Of a DNA stretch of 64,000 bases, positions 1 to 8,607 are shown piece after piece. The position numbers and the translations under genes were made by a program. Each line of letters starts with the position of its first letter. Position 1 is the stretch's first letter. The stretch is from Micromonospora echinospora (lineage in GTDB: Bacteria > Actinomycetota > Actinomycetes > Mycobacteriales > Micromonosporaceae): the NCBI RefSeq assembly GCF_900091495.1, contig NZ_LT607413.1:2914001-2978000 (forward strand), read 5' to 3'. The notes beneath the pieces are model-generated. The model had not been told where the DNA came from and made no database searches. It saw only the letters and a program-made list of their open reading frames with translations.

Positions 1-202
1 CCTCGCCGAGCTGGGCGTCGACGGCGGTTCGGTGGTGCTGATCGGGGACTCGCTGGACGACGCCGACGCGGCCGAGGCGGTCGGCGGCCGGGCGGTCCTC
101 TACACCGGCGGCTTCACCGACGCCGTCCGCCTGCGGGCCTCCCGCCACCCGGTGGCCGAGACCCTCACCGAGGCCGTCGAGCTGGCCGCCACCCTGCGCT
201 GA
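1..202 (+). CDS. HAD-family hydrolase, C-terminal fragment
   Basis: The window opens inside this gene; 67 in-frame codons remain before the TGA at 200-202. The visible peptide contains GDSLDDADAAEAVGG near its start, the motif III/IV signature (GDSxxD, Mg-binding acidic pair followed by a small-residue helix) of haloacid dehalogenase phosphatases. The substrate cannot be told because the nucleophile motif and cap domain lie outside the window. It converges on the response-regulator gene on the other strand, with only 4 bases between the two stop codons. Confidence 0.7.
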   Translation, partial: LAELGVDGGSVVLIGDSLDDADAAEAVGGRAVLYTGGFTDAVRLRASRHPVAETLTEAVELAATLR

Positions 203-206
203 GGGG

Positions 207-863
207 TCAGGTGCGCAGGTAGGTGAGGACGGCCTGGACCCGCCGGTGCAGGTGGTGGCTGTCCGGGGGAAGGTCGAGCTTGGTGAAGATGTTGCGGACG
301 TGCTTCTCCACCGCGCCGTCGCTGACCACCAGCGTCCGGGCGATCGCGGTGTTCGAGCGCCCCTCGGCCATCAGGGCCAGCACCTCGCGTTCCCGGGGGG
401 TCAGCTCGCGCAGCGGGTCGTCGCGCCGCCGCCGGACGAGCAGTTGCGCCACCACCTCCGGGTCCAGCACGGTGCCACCGGCGGCCACCCGGGCGAGCGC
501 GTCCAGGAACTCGTCGATCGCGGCGACCCGGTCCTTGAGCAGGTAGCCGATCCCGCCGCCGGCGCCGCCGGTGGTGGCGAGCAGATCGTCGGCGTACGAC
601 ACCTCGACGTACTGGGAGAGCACCAGGATCGGCGTACGGGGCACGAGCCGGCGAACGGTCACCGCCGCCCGTAGCCCCTCGTCGGTGTGGGACGGCGGCA
701 TCCGGACGTCCACGATCGAGACGTCGGGCCGGTGCGTCGTCACCGCCTCCACCAGCGCGTCGCCGTCCCCGACGGCGGCCACCACCTGGTGGCCGTTCTC
801 GGTCACCAACCGGATGAGCCCCTCCCGGAGCAGTACGGCGTCGTCGGCGATCACCACCCGCAT
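207..863 (-). CDS. NarL/FixJ-type response regulator
   Basis: 218 aa cytoplasmic DNA-binding response regulator. The receiver domain (about residues 1-120) has the acidic pair D7/D8 and the phospho-acceptor D52 in VDVRMPP. A LuxR-type helix-turn-helix follows (about 150-215), with LTPREREVLALMAEG and a VEKHVRNIFTKLDL recognition helix. It lies 46 bases downstream of a histidine kinase on the same strand, so the two form a cognate two-component operon, kinase first. The HPK7-class kinase with a NarL regulator is a common actinobacterial arrangement. The signal and target genes cannot be read from sequence. Confidence 0.93.
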   Translation of the reverse strand: MRVVIADDAVLLREGLIRLVTENGHQVVAAVGDGDALVEAVTTHRPDVSIVDVRMPPSHTDEGLRAAVTVRRLVPRTPILVLSQYVEVSYADDLLATTGGAGGGIGYLLKDRVAAIDEFLDALARVAAGGTVLDPEVVAQLLVRRRRDDPLRELTPREREVLALMAEGRSNTAIARTLVVSDGAVEKHVRNIFTKLDLPPDSHHLHRRVQAVLTYLRT

Positions 864-909
864 GGTTCAGTTGTCTACCACGTCGACCTCGCCGGAGCGC
901 CCGGCGGCG

Positions 910-2208
910 TCAGCCGGGCAGGAGAGCGCGGATCTCGGTGGGCCCGCCGGTGGGGCTGGTCACCTCCAGGACGCCGCCGCCGGCCCGGACCCGGTCGGCG
1001 ATGCCGGCCAGGCCGTGTCCCTTGGCCAGGTGCGCGCCGCCCTGCCCGTCGTCGACCACGCTGATCTCCAGGTGCCCGTCCCGCCGGCCGACGGTCACCC
1101 GGCACTCGCTGGCGCGGGCGTGCTTGGCCACGTTGGTCAGCGCCTCGGCGACCACGAAGTAGGCGGCGTGCTCCACCGCCGCCTCGGGCCGGCCGTCGGG
1201 GGTGCCGAGGTCCGGGTCGACCCGCAGCTCGATGGGGATCAGCCCACGTCCGGCCAGGGCGGCCAGGGCGCCGGGCAGGCCCCGGTCCACCAGGATCGGC
1301 GGGGCGATGCCCCGGGAGAGGCCACGCAGTTCGGCCAGGGTCTCCCGGGTCTGGTCGAGCGCCTCGTCCAGGGTGCGGCCGGCCGCCTCCGGGTCGTTGG
1401 CGAGCTGCTGCCGGGCGCGGCCGAGGTCCATGGCCAGCCGGACCAGGCGCTGCTGGGGGCCGTCGTGGATGTCCCGTTCCAGCCGGCGCAGGGCCGTCGC
1501 CTCGGCGGAGACCGCGGCCCGCTTCTGCTCCTCCAGCACGGTGATCCGGTCGCGCATCTCGGCCACCCCGGTCAGCATCGCCCGACCGAAGCCGGCCTGG
1601 ACCAGCGCGCAGCCCCGGACCACTATCGGCAGGGTGAGCAGGAAGAACAGCCCGATGGCGGTGTGCAGGCCGACCCGGGCCCGGGTGGTGTCGCCGAGCC
1701 CGAGCAGCTCGTTGAGTTCGACGTTCTCCGGGGGGTGCGGGATCGCCCAGTCGTACGTGGCGTAGAGCGTGCCGGTGAGGGCTACCGCCCACCAGGTGAT
1801 GGTCACCACGAAGGTGACGATCGCCACGGGCAGCCGGAAGATGCCGTGGGCGAGGTCGAGCCAGGACTGGATGTCGCGCATCGGCAGGAAGATGCGCCGC
1901 CAGGCGGTCGCACCGGGTTCCGGGAGTCGGTAGCGCGGTCGGATCCGGGGTTGCCGGCGGACGGCGGCCAGGCGCAGCCGTTCGATGTCGGCCAGTCCCC
2001 GGGCGGCGTAGAGGGTCCCGGTGAGGATCGGCAGCCCGACCACCAGCACCACCAGCCCCAGCCCCAACGCCAGCCCCACCAGCAGGACCACGAGGCTGGC
2101 CAGCGCCAGCGGCAGACCGAGCAGGACGTATCCGGAATCGGTGAGGAGGCGTCGGGGAAGGCCCGGTGCGCGGGCCGCCACTGGAGAGGCGGGATTGGCC
2201 GAGGTCAT
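910..2208 (-). CDS. Sensor histidine kinase (HisKA_3/HPK7 class)
   Basis: 432 aa integral membrane kinase. The N-terminal half has two clusters of hydrophobic segments (about residues 25-65 and 125-150) and another at about 185-205. The dimerisation/phospho-acceptor motif is LERDIHDGPQQRLV, and the C-terminal ATPase domain shows the N-box (EALTNVAKHA) and a short G-box (DDGQGG, GHGLAGIADRV). No PAS, HAMP or large extracellular domain is visible, so sensing is probably intramembrane. It is the first gene of a two-gene operon with the response regulator downstream. The ATG at 2206-2208 is the first good start. The promoter should lie in the 366-base gap shared with rex. Confidence 0.92.
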   Translation of the reverse strand: MTSANPASPVAARAPGLPRRLLTDSGYVLLGLPLALASLVVLLVGLALGLGLVVLVVGLPILTGTLYAARGLADIERLRLAAVRRQPRIRPRYRLPEPGATAWRRIFLPMRDIQSWLDLAHGIFRLPVAIVTFVVTITWWAVALTGTLYATYDWAIPHPPENVELNELLGLGDTTRARVGLHTAIGLFFLLTLPIVVRGCALVQAGFGRAMLTGVAEMRDRITVLEEQKRAAVSAEATALRRLERDIHDGPQQRLVRLAMDLGRARQQLANDPEAAGRTLDEALDQTRETLAELRGLSRGIAPPILVDRGLPGALAALAGRGLIPIELRVDPDLGTPDGRPEAAVEHAAYFVVAEALTNVAKHARASECRVTVGRRDGHLEISVVDDGQGGAHLAKGHGLAGIADRVRAGGGVLEVTSPTGGPTEIRALLPG

Positions 2209-2574
2209 GGGTTAGAGGCTAGGCAGGGCGGGTGGTGCGACCCATCCCGTACACCGGCCTACCGGGGGTGGGGCTGGCCCTACCTCGCAGGACACGGCGA
2301 TCGGGTCCTGAGCGCAATTGGTCAGAGAAGTCGGAATTAAGCAATAATCGCAACGCGGTGCCGTAGTGCCCGCTCAATGGCGGGTGCGAAACGGAGGGGC
2401 CTGGTGTTGTCGCGTCGTGCATTTGCAAGATCGCGATTTGTGCACGTCTTCACAAGCGCCTACTGTGTAGTTCCGACGCGCCCTGCTAGCACAGCCGGCA
2501 AGATCGGTCGCCAGCGGGAGTCCCGAAACGGCCGGCGACCGGAGCTGGTCCAGGATCGCACCGCACGGAGTCTC
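2209..2574. other. Divergent intergenic region, kinase operon / rex
   Basis: 366 bases between the divergent histidine kinase and the chosen rex ATG. It is clearly richer in A+T than its surroundings around 2325-2350 and 2420-2475, as expected for promoters. It holds the Rex-type dyad at 2438-2455. An open frame runs through it into rex from 2377, but the extra 66 codons lack Rex-family sequence and would contain the operator, so they are taken as untranslated leader. Confidence 0.6.
2438..2455. promoter_or_regulatory. Putative Rex operator (ROP)
   Basis: The 18-mer TTGTGCACGTCTTCACAA matches the actinobacterial Rex consensus TTGTGAA-N4-TTCACAA at 13 of 14 defined positions (C for A at position 6). 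It ends 119 bases upstream of the rex ATG, in the rex-hem promoter region. Rex is known to bind such sites when NADH/NAD+ is low and to release on NADH binding. Autoregulation of rex and the haem genes is inferred from position. Confidence 0.8.
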
Positions 2575-3345
2575 ATGAGTCAGCACCGTCACCCAGGCGC
2601 GCCCAGCCGCGCCGGTGCCGTACCGGCGCTTCCGGATCTGCCGGAAGCGACCGTCGCGCGGCTCCCCGAGTACCTCCGCGCCCTCCACCACCTCGCCGAG
2701 ACCGGGCACGAGACGGTGTCCAGCGAGGGGCTCGCCACCGCCGCCGGGGTCAACTCCGCCAAGCTCCGCAAGGACCTCTCCCACCTCGGCTCGTACGGCA
2801 CCCGGGGGGTCGGCTACGACGTCGCGCTGCTGATCGAGCAGATCGAGTCGGTGCTCGGGCTCACCCAGCGGCGGGCGGTCGCCCTGGTCGGCGTCGGTAA
2901 TCTCGGTCACGCCCTGGCCGGCTACGCCGGCTTCGCCAGCCGCAGCTTCCGGATCGCCGCCCTCTTCGACGCCGACCCGGCCCGGGTGGGCGAGGAGATC
3001 AACGGGCTGGTCGTGCGGCACATCGACGAGCTGCCCCGGATCGCGGTCGAGGAACAGCTCGCGATCGGGGTCATCGCCACCCCGGCCGGAGCCGCCCAGG
3101 CAGTGGCCGACCAGCTCGTCGCGGTCGGTGTGACGAGCATCCTGAACTTCGCGCCGTGCGTCCTGGCGGTGCCCGACGGGGTCGACGTGCGCAAGGTCGA
3201 TCTCGCCATCGAGTTGCAGATCCTGTCCTTCCACGAGCATCGTAAGGCGTCGCTCACCGCCCTGCCGGGCACCGGCCCGTCCACCCTCACCACCCTCGCC
3301 GGCGGCGCCCCCACCACCGACCCCCAGGAGGCGATCGGCACGTGA
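2575..3345 (+). CDS. rex: Redox-sensing transcriptional repressor Rex
   Basis: 256 aa. The N-terminal winged helix (about residues 22-80) includes LATAAGVNSAKLRKDLSHLGSYGTRGVGY in part as SAKLRKDLSHLG, the Rex recognition-helix signature. A Rossmann NAD(H)-binding domain follows with GVGNLG at 106-111. Rex senses the NADH/NAD+ ratio and represses respiratory genes when the ratio is low. The start is the ATG at 2575 with GGAG four bases upstream; the family length of about 230-260 aa agrees. The stop overlaps the hemA GTG (GTGA), so rex and the haem genes are translationally coupled. The Rex operator lies at 2438-2455. Confidence 0.95.
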   Translation: MSQHRHPGAPSRAGAVPALPDLPEATVARLPEYLRALHHLAETGHETVSSEGLATAAGVNSAKLRKDLSHLGSYGTRGVGYDVALLIEQIESVLGLTQRRAVALVGVGNLGHALAGYAGFASRSFRIAALFDADPARVGEEINGLVVRHIDELPRIAVEEQLAIGVIATPAGAAQAVADQLVAVGVTSILNFAPCVLAVPDGVDVRKVDLAIELQILSFHEHRKASLTALPGTGPSTLTTLAGGAPTTDPQEAIGT

Positions 3346-4667
3346 AACTGCTCGCCGTCGGCGCGTCCTACCGCACCGCTCCGGTCGCTGTCCTGGAGCA
3401 GTTGGCGGTGGCCCCGGCCGAACTCACCCGGACCCTGGACCGTCTGGTCGCCCAGCCGTACGTCAGCGAGGCGGTGCTCGTCTCCACCTGCAACCGGGTG
3501 GAGGTGTACGCCGCCGTCTCCGGCTTCCACGGTGGTCTCGGCGACATCTGCGCCGTCCTCGCCGAGCAGGCCGGCGCGTCGCCCGCCACCCTCGCCAACC
3601 ACCTCTACGTGCACTACGACGCCGCCGCGGTCGACCACGTCTTCCGGGTCGCCGCCGGACTGGACTCCATGGTCGTCGGCGAGGCGCAGATCCTCGGCCA
3701 GCTCCGGGACGCCTACCACTGGGCGGCCGGCGCCGACTCGGCCGGACGGCTGCTGCACGAGCTGATGCAGCAGGCGTTGCGGGTGGGCAAGCGTGCTCAC
3801 GCCGAGACCGGAATCGACCGGGCCGGCCAGAGCGTGGTCAGTACCGCGTTGAACCTGGCGGCAGAGCAGCTCGACGGCACCCTGGCGGGTCGCCCGGCGC
3901 TGGTCGTGGGGGCCGGCGCGATGGGGGCGCTCGGCGTGGCCACGCTCTCCCGGCTCGGCGCCGGGCCGCTGACCGTCACCAACCGGGGCACCGACCGCGC
4001 GGTGCGGCTGGCCGAGTCGTACGGGGCCAGCGCCGTCGGAATGACCGAGCTGGCCGACGCGCTCTCCACAGTGGACATCGTAGTGGCCGCCACGGCGGCC
4101 ACCGAACCGGTCCTCACCCATTCCGTGGTGCGCCGGGCGCTCGCCGGGCGGGACGCCGACCGGGGGCCGCTGGTCCTGCTCGACCTGGCCGTCCCGCGTG
4201 ACGTCGGGCCGGGGGTCGCGGAGCTGCCCGGGGTCGAGGTGATCGACATCGACCGGATGGCCGCGGTGCTGGCCGGCGGACCGGCCGCCACCGACGCGGC
4301 GGCGGTCGACCGGATCGTCACCGGCGAGGTCGAGTCCTTCCTGACCTGGCTGCGCGGGGCGGACGTCGCACCGACCGTGGCCGCCCTGCGCGGACGCGCC
4401 GACGACGTGGTCGCCGCGGAACTGGCCCGGCTGGCCCAACGTCGTCCGGACCTTACCGACGACCAGCGGGCCGAGGTGGCCCGGACGGTCCACCGGGTGG
4501 TGCAGCGTCTCCTGCACCAGCCCACCGTGCGGGTCCGGCAGCTCGCCGCCGAACCCGGTGGCGACCAGTACGCCGCCCTGCTGCGGGAACTCTTCGACCT
4601 CCAGGTGCCGCAGACCTCCCCGGTCGACACGGTGCCCGACATCACTTCCGACCAAGGAGAGCGATGA
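3342..4667 (+). CDS. hemA: Glutamyl-tRNA reductase
   Basis: 441 aa. It reduces glutamyl-tRNA(Glu) to glutamate-1-semialdehyde with NADPH, the first step of the C5 route to tetrapyrroles. The catalytic Cys is C50 in VSTCNRVEVYA. A Rossmann motif VVGAGAMGALG lies at about 188-198, and a helical dimerisation domain closes the protein. The start is a GTG overlapping the rex stop; the TGA overlaps the hemC ATG (ATGA). Family length is about 430 aa. Haem supply is therefore placed directly behind the redox sensor. HemL (glutamate semialdehyde aminomutase), needed next, is not in this window. Confidence 0.96.
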   Translation: MKLLAVGASYRTAPVAVLEQLAVAPAELTRTLDRLVAQPYVSEAVLVSTCNRVEVYAAVSGFHGGLGDICAVLAEQAGASPATLANHLYVHYDAAAVDHVFRVAAGLDSMVVGEAQILGQLRDAYHWAAGADSAGRLLHELMQQALRVGKRAHAETGIDRAGQSVVSTALNLAAEQLDGTLAGRPALVVGAGAMGALGVATLSRLGAGPLTVTNRGTDRAVRLAESYGASAVGMTELADALSTVDIVVAATAATEPVLTHSVVRRALAGRDADRGPLVLLDLAVPRDVGPGVAELPGVEVIDIDRMAAVLAGGPAATDAAAVDRIVTGEVESFLTWLRGADVAPTVAALRGRADDVVAAELARLAQRRPDLTDDQRAEVARTVHRVVQRLLHQPTVRVRQLAAEPGGDQYAALLRELFDLQVPQTSPVDTVPDITSDQGER

Positions 4668-5632
4668 CCGCCCCCCTGCGCCTCGGCACCCGGGGCAGCG
4701 CGTTGGCGATGGCCCAGTCCGGCCACGTCGCCGACGCGCTCACGGCCGCGACCGGCCGGCCGGTCGAACTGGTCGAGATCGTCACCGCCGGTGACCGCTC
4801 CTCCGCGCCGGTGCACCGGCTCGGGGTCGGCGTCTTCGTCTCCGCGCTGCGCGACGCGCTCACCGCCGGCGAGATCGACCTCGCCGTGCACTCGTACAAG
4901 GACCTGCCCACCGCCGAACCCGGTGGGCTGCACATCGCGGCGGTGCCGCCCCGGCAGGACCCGCGGGACGCGCTCGTCGCCCGCGACGGCCGTACGCTGG
5001 CCGAACTGCCGTCCGGGGCCACCGTCGGGACCGGCGCGCTGCGCCGGGTCGCCCAGCTGCACGCACTCGGGATGCAGCTGACCGTCGTGCCGATCCGCGG
5101 CAACGTGGACACCCGCCTGGGCCGGGTGCTCGGGCCCGACGCCGATCTCGACGCGGTCGTCCTCGCCCGCGCCGGGCTGGCCCGGCTGGGGCGGACCGAC
5201 GAGATCACCGAGACGCTCGACCCGATGCTGATGCTGCCCGCGCCCGCCCAGGGCGCGCTGGCCGTGGAGTGCCGGGCCGACGACTCGGACCTGGTCGAGC
5301 TGCTCGCCGTGCTCGACCACGCGCCGTCCCGGGCCGCGGTGACCGCGGAACGGGCGCTGCTGGCCACCCTGGAGGCCGGATGCTCCGCACCGGTCGCCGC
5401 CTACGCCGAGGTCGCCGAGGGCGACACCGGTGATGAGATCTACCTGCGCGGGGCGGTGATCAGCCCGGACGGCACCCGAGACATCCGGCTGTCCCGCACC
5501 GGTACGCCCGCCGACGCGGCGGAGATCGGCAAGGCGCTCGCCGCCGAACTCATCGCCCGTGGCGCCGACTCGATCCTCGGCCAACCAGACCACGCCGGCC
5601 CGGGGACCCAGCAATTTGGGAGCACAGAATGA
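4664..5632 (+). CDS. hemC: Porphobilinogen deaminase (hydroxymethylbilane synthase)
   Basis: 322 aa cytoplasmic enzyme that polymerises four porphobilinogens to hydroxymethylbilane. The sequence opens with LRLGTRGSALAMAQ, and the cofactor-attachment Cys is C240 in LEAGCSAPVAAYAE, where the dipyrromethane primer is bound. The conserved Lys/Asp of HSYKDLPT lie at 79-80. The ATG at 4664 overlaps the hemA stop, and the TGA overlaps the next ATG. The gene is third in the overlapping rex-hem operon. Confidence 0.96.
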   Translation: MTAPLRLGTRGSALAMAQSGHVADALTAATGRPVELVEIVTAGDRSSAPVHRLGVGVFVSALRDALTAGEIDLAVHSYKDLPTAEPGGLHIAAVPPRQDPRDALVARDGRTLAELPSGATVGTGALRRVAQLHALGMQLTVVPIRGNVDTRLGRVLGPDADLDAVVLARAGLARLGRTDEITETLDPMLMLPAPAQGALAVECRADDSDLVELLAVLDHAPSRAAVTAERALLATLEAGCSAPVAAYAEVAEGDTGDEIYLRGAVISPDGTRDIRLSRTGTPADAAEIGKALAAELIARGADSILGQPDHAGPGTQQFGSTE

Positions 5633-7209
5633 CCCGCACCCGTAAGCCCGTAGGCCACATCGCGTTCGTCGGGGCCGGACCCGGCGACCCGGGCCTGCTG
5701 ACCCGTCGGGCGCACGACGCCCTGGTCGACGCGGACCAGGTGGTGTACGACCGGGGCGTACCCGAGTCGCTGCTCGACGCCGTCCGCGCCCAGGCCCGCC
5801 CCGACGCCCAGTTCACTCCGGCCGAGGGCGCGCCGGGTGATGTGGCGAAGGTGCTCATCTCGGCGGCCCGCTCCGGGCTGAACGCGGTGCACCTGGTCGC
5901 CGGTGACCCGTTCGGGCACGACTCCGTGGTCAAGGAGGTGCAGGCGGTGGCGCGTACCGCCGCGCACTTCGAGGTGGTGCCCGGTGTCGGCCAGGCCGAG
6001 GGCGTCGCCACCTACGCCGGGGTGCCGCTGCCCGGCGTCCGGACCGCCGCCGACGTCGAGGACGTCGCCACGCTGGACTTCGAGGCGCTCGCCGCGGCCA
6101 TCGGCCGGGGCTCGCTGGCGCTGGCGGTGGACGCCGGTGACCTCGCCGCGATCCGCGACGGCCTGCTCGCCGCCGGGGTGGACGGCACCACCGGCGTCGG
6201 GGTGACCGGGGACGGCACCGGGGAGACCCAGTACACCACCACGTCGACCGTCGACTCGTTCGTCGCCGCCGCGCTCGGCTTCACCGGCCGCGTCGTGCTC
6301 ACCGTCGGCGAGGGCGTCGGCCAGCGGGACAGGCTGAGCTGGTGGGAGAACCGTCCGCTGTACGGCTGGAAGGTGCTGGTCCCCCGGACCAAGGAGCAGG
6401 CCGGCGTGATGAGCGCGCGGCTGCGGGCGTACGGGGCGATCCCGTGCGAGGTGCCGACCATCGCGGTCGAGCCGCCGCGGACCCCCGCCCAGATGGAGCG
6501 GGCGGTCAAGGGCCTGGTCGACGGCCGGTACGCCTGGGTCATCTTCACCTCGGTCAACGCGGTGCGGGCGGTCTGGGAGAAGTTCGGCGAGCACGGCCTG
6601 GACGCCCGGCACTTCGGCGGCGTCAAGATCGCCTGCATCGGCGAGGCGACCGCCGACGCGGTCCGCGCGTTCGGCATCCAGCCGGAGCTGGTCCCGTCGG
6701 GGGAGCAGTCCTCCGATGGGCTGCTGGCCGAGTTCTCCCCGCACGACGAGGTCCTCGACCCGGTCGGCCGGGTGCTGCTGCCGCGCGCCGACATCGCCAC
6801 CGAGACCCTCGCCGCCGGGCTCACCGAGCGGGGCTGGGAGGTCGACGACGTGACCGCGTACCGGACGGTCCGGGCCGCCCCGCCGCCGGCCGAGATCCGG
6901 GACGCGATCAAGTCGGGCGGTTTCGACGCGGTTCTCTTCACCTCCTCCTCGACGGTGCGGAACCTCGTCGGTATCGCCGGTAAGCCGCACGCGCGTACCG
7001 TTGTCGCCGTGATCGGGCCCAAGACGGCGGAGACGGCGACCGAGTTCGGCCTCCGGGTCGACGTGCAGCCGCCGCACGCCTCGGTGCCCGACCTGGTGGA
7101 GGCGCTCGCCGCCTACGCCGTGGAGCTGCGGGAGAAGCTGGCGGCGATGCCGGCCAAGCAGCGCCGGGGCTCGAAGGTGCAGGGGCCGACCGCCCTGAGG
7201 TTCCGCTAG
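5629..7209 (+). CDS. hemD: SUMT-like / uroporphyrinogen-III synthase fusion
   Basis: 526 aa two-domain protein. Residues about 8-240 resemble uroporphyrinogen-III C-methyltransferase ([12 protein letters not shown] at 14-25, GDPF at about 90, [21 protein letters not shown]), and residues about 250-505 are uroporphyrinogen-III synthase ([51 protein letters not shown]). HemD closes hydroxymethylbilane to uroporphyrinogen III. The methyltransferase half lacks the usual FGRGGEE after GDPF and may be catalytically weak or structural. Similar fusions are usual in actinobacterial haem clusters. The ATG overlaps the hemC stop; hemB follows after 19 bases. Confidence 0.92.
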   Translation: MTRTRKPVGHIAFVGAGPGDPGLLTRRAHDALVDADQVVYDRGVPESLLDAVRAQARPDAQFTPAEGAPGDVAKVLISAARSGLNAVHLVAGDPFGHDSVVKEVQAVARTAAHFEVVPGVGQAEGVATYAGVPLPGVRTAADVEDVATLDFEALAAAIGRGSLALAVDAGDLAAIRDGLLAAGVDGTTGVGVTGDGTGETQYTTTSTVDSFVAAALGFTGRVVLTVGEGVGQRDRLSWWENRPLYGWKVLVPRTKEQAGVMSARLRAYGAIPCEVPTIAVEPPRTPAQMERAVKGLVDGRYAWVIFTSVNAVRAVWEKFGEHGLDARHFGGVKIACIGEATADAVRAFGIQPELVPSGEQSSDGLLAEFSPHDEVLDPVGRVLLPRADIATETLAAGLTERGWEVDDVTAYRTVRAAPPPAEIRDAIKSGGFDAVLFTSSSTVRNLVGIAGKPHARTVVAVIGPKTAETATEFGLRVDVQPPHASVPDLVEALAAYAVELREKLAAMPAKQRRGSKVQGPTALRFR

Positions 7210-7228
7210 CCCACAGGAGGCAGCCGTC

Positions 7229-8212
7229 ATGCCGTACCCCGAGATCCGCCCCCGCCGGCTGCGCCGTAACGCGGCCGTGCGGCGGCTGGTCGCCGAGACC
7301 CGCGTCGCACCGTCGGACCTGGTCCTGCCGATGTTCGTCAGGGAGGGCCTGACCGAGCCCCGGCCGGTCGCGTCCATGCCCGGGGTGGTCCAGCACTCCC
7401 GGGAGTCGCTGCGCAAGGCGGCGGTGGAGGCGGTCCAGGCCGGGGTCGGCGGAATCATGCTCTTCGGGGTGCCGGCGGAGCGCGACGCCACCGGCTCCGG
7501 GGGCCTCGACCCGGACGGCATCCTCAACGTCGCCATCCGGGACGTGGTGAGCGAGGTCGGCGACGCCACGGTGGTGATGAGTGACCTCTGCCTGGACGAG
7601 TTCACCTCGCACGGGCACTGCGGGCTGCTCACCCCCGACGGCGGGGTGGACAACGACGCCACGCTGGCCGCGTACGCCGAGATGGCGGTGGCCCAGGCCG
7701 CCGCCGGGGTCGGCGTGGTCGGGCCGTCCGGGATGATGGACGGCCAGGTCGGCGTGGTCCGCCGGGCGCTCGACGCCGCCGGGCACCAGGACGTCGCGAT
7801 CCTGGCGTACGCCGTGAAGTACGCCTCGGCCTTCTTCGGCCCGTTCCGGGACGCGGTGGAGTCGTGCCTCGACGGGGACCGGCGCACCTACCAGCAGGAC
7901 CCGGCGAACCTGCGCGAGTCGCTGCGTGAGGTCGCGCTGGACGTGGCCGAGGGCGCCGACATGGTGATGGTCAAGCCGGCGCTGCCGTACCTGGACGTGG
8001 TCGCCGCGGTCCGGGCCGAGGTGGACGTCCCGGTCGCCGCCTACCAGGTCTCCGGCGAGTACGCGATGGTCGAGGCCGCCGCCGCCAACGGCTGGATCGA
8101 CCGGGAGCGGGTGATGCTGGAGACGCTCACCTCGATCCGTCGGGCCGGCGCGCAGATCATCCTCACCTACTGGGCGGTCGAGGCCGCCGGTCTGCTGCGC
8201 GAAGGCCGCTGA
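7229..8212 (+). CDS. hemB: Delta-aminolevulinic acid dehydratase (porphobilinogen synthase)
   Basis: 327 aa. It condenses two 5-aminolevulinates to porphobilinogen. The Schiff-base lysines are K197 ([15 protein letters not shown]) and K249 ([12 protein letters not shown]). The metal-site segment [15 protein letters not shown] has C121, D123 and C131, so one of the three Cys ligands of zinc-type enzymes is Asp. A strong ribosome site (ACAGGAGG) precedes the ATG. It is the last gene of the rex-hem operon. Order hemA-C-D-B is typical of actinobacteria, although hemB acts before hemC in the pathway. Confidence 0.96.
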   Translation: MPYPEIRPRRLRRNAAVRRLVAETRVAPSDLVLPMFVREGLTEPRPVASMPGVVQHSRESLRKAAVEAVQAGVGGIMLFGVPAERDATGSGGLDPDGILNVAIRDVVSEVGDATVVMSDLCLDEFTSHGHCGLLTPDGGVDNDATLAAYAEMAVAQAAAGVGVVGPSGMMDGQVGVVRRALDAAGHQDVAILAYAVKYASAFFGPFRDAVESCLDGDRRTYQQDPANLRESLREVALDVAEGADMVMVKPALPYLDVVAAVRAEVDVPVAAYQVSGEYAMVEAAAANGWIDRERVMLETLTSIRRAGAQIILTYWAVEAAGLLREGR

Positions 8213-8315
8213 CCGGTCCCGTAGCCGAACGCGGCTCGCCTCACGGCCGGCCGCATGAATGATCGAGGAGCGCGTGGGGAGCGCCGGCTGTGGCGCGCCC
8301 CACGCGCAAGCCTGA

Positions 8316-8534
8316 CTAGTCGTGCCAGCGGGTGCAGGTCCAGTGATCGCTCATGTATCCCCGGATACACGCGCGGTAGGGCTTGGTCGACCCGGCCCTG
8401 TACCTCAAGCTCGCCAACGCGCCATCTGAGATCCCGACCTGCCGGAAGAAGTAGCCAGAGACGTGTTCGGACGGGAAGACACCGGGCGGCCCGCCACCGG
8501 CCCACCCGCACCCCGAGGACGACTTGACGACCAC
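8316..8534 (-). CDS. Possible small ORF or gene remnant, unknown
   Basis: 72 codons from a GTG at 8534 to a TAG. The second half (FPSEHVSGYFFRQVGISDG..., ending DHWTCTRWHD) is rich in aromatic residues and has two Cys in CIRGYMSDHWTCTRW, which looks more protein-like than a random high-G+C frame. The N-terminus has no signal peptide, the only ATG is internal, and no ribosome site precedes the GTG, which sits exactly at one arm of an inverted repeat. It could be the 3' end of a secreted Cys-containing protein whose start was lost. No family is recognised. Confidence 0.25.
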   Translation of the reverse strand: MVVKSSSGCGWAGGGPPGVFPSEHVSGYFFRQVGISDGALASLRYRAGSTKPYRACIRGYMSDHWTCTRWHD

Positions 8535-8596
8535 ACGGGATGCGGCAACTGGGACCTTCCCGGCTTGCCGAAGCCCCGACCTGCCGCATCCCGTGT
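8533..8596. terminator. 15-bp inverted repeat, possible bidirectional terminator
   Basis: ACACGGGATGCGGCA at 8533-8547 is the exact reverse complement of 8582-8596, with a 34-base spacer. It sits between the convergent ends of hemB and the M23 peptidase gene, 12 bases before the peptidase stop. The long spacer is unusual for an intrinsic terminator, and there is no T-tract; it could instead be a mobile-element or protein-binding relic. Confidence 0.45.
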
Positions 8597-8607
8597 CGGT
8601 CTTCCGT

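Larger units (their letters stand above)
8213..8607. other. Convergent intergenic region, hemB / M23 peptidase
   Basis: 395 bases between two convergent stop codons. It contains the 15-bp inverted repeat at 8533-8547/8582-8596 and an open frame on the minus strand (8316-8534). Its slightly lower G+C and mixed codons suggest a decayed or acquired fragment. Nothing else was recognised. Confidence 0.4.

Noticed and set aside
571..2340. Long plus-strand open frame opposite the histidine kinase
   Set aside because: Antisense frame with Arg/Gly/Pro-rich composition; the minus-strand frame has clear kinase motifs.
2922..4655. 577-codon minus-strand open frame opposite hemA
   Set aside because: Low-complexity antisense frame overlapping hemA and rex.
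5440..7887. 815-codon minus-strand open frame opposite hemC/hemD/hemB
   Set aside because: Shadow of high-G+C coding sequence; no domain pattern, and the plus strand has recognised enzymes throughout.
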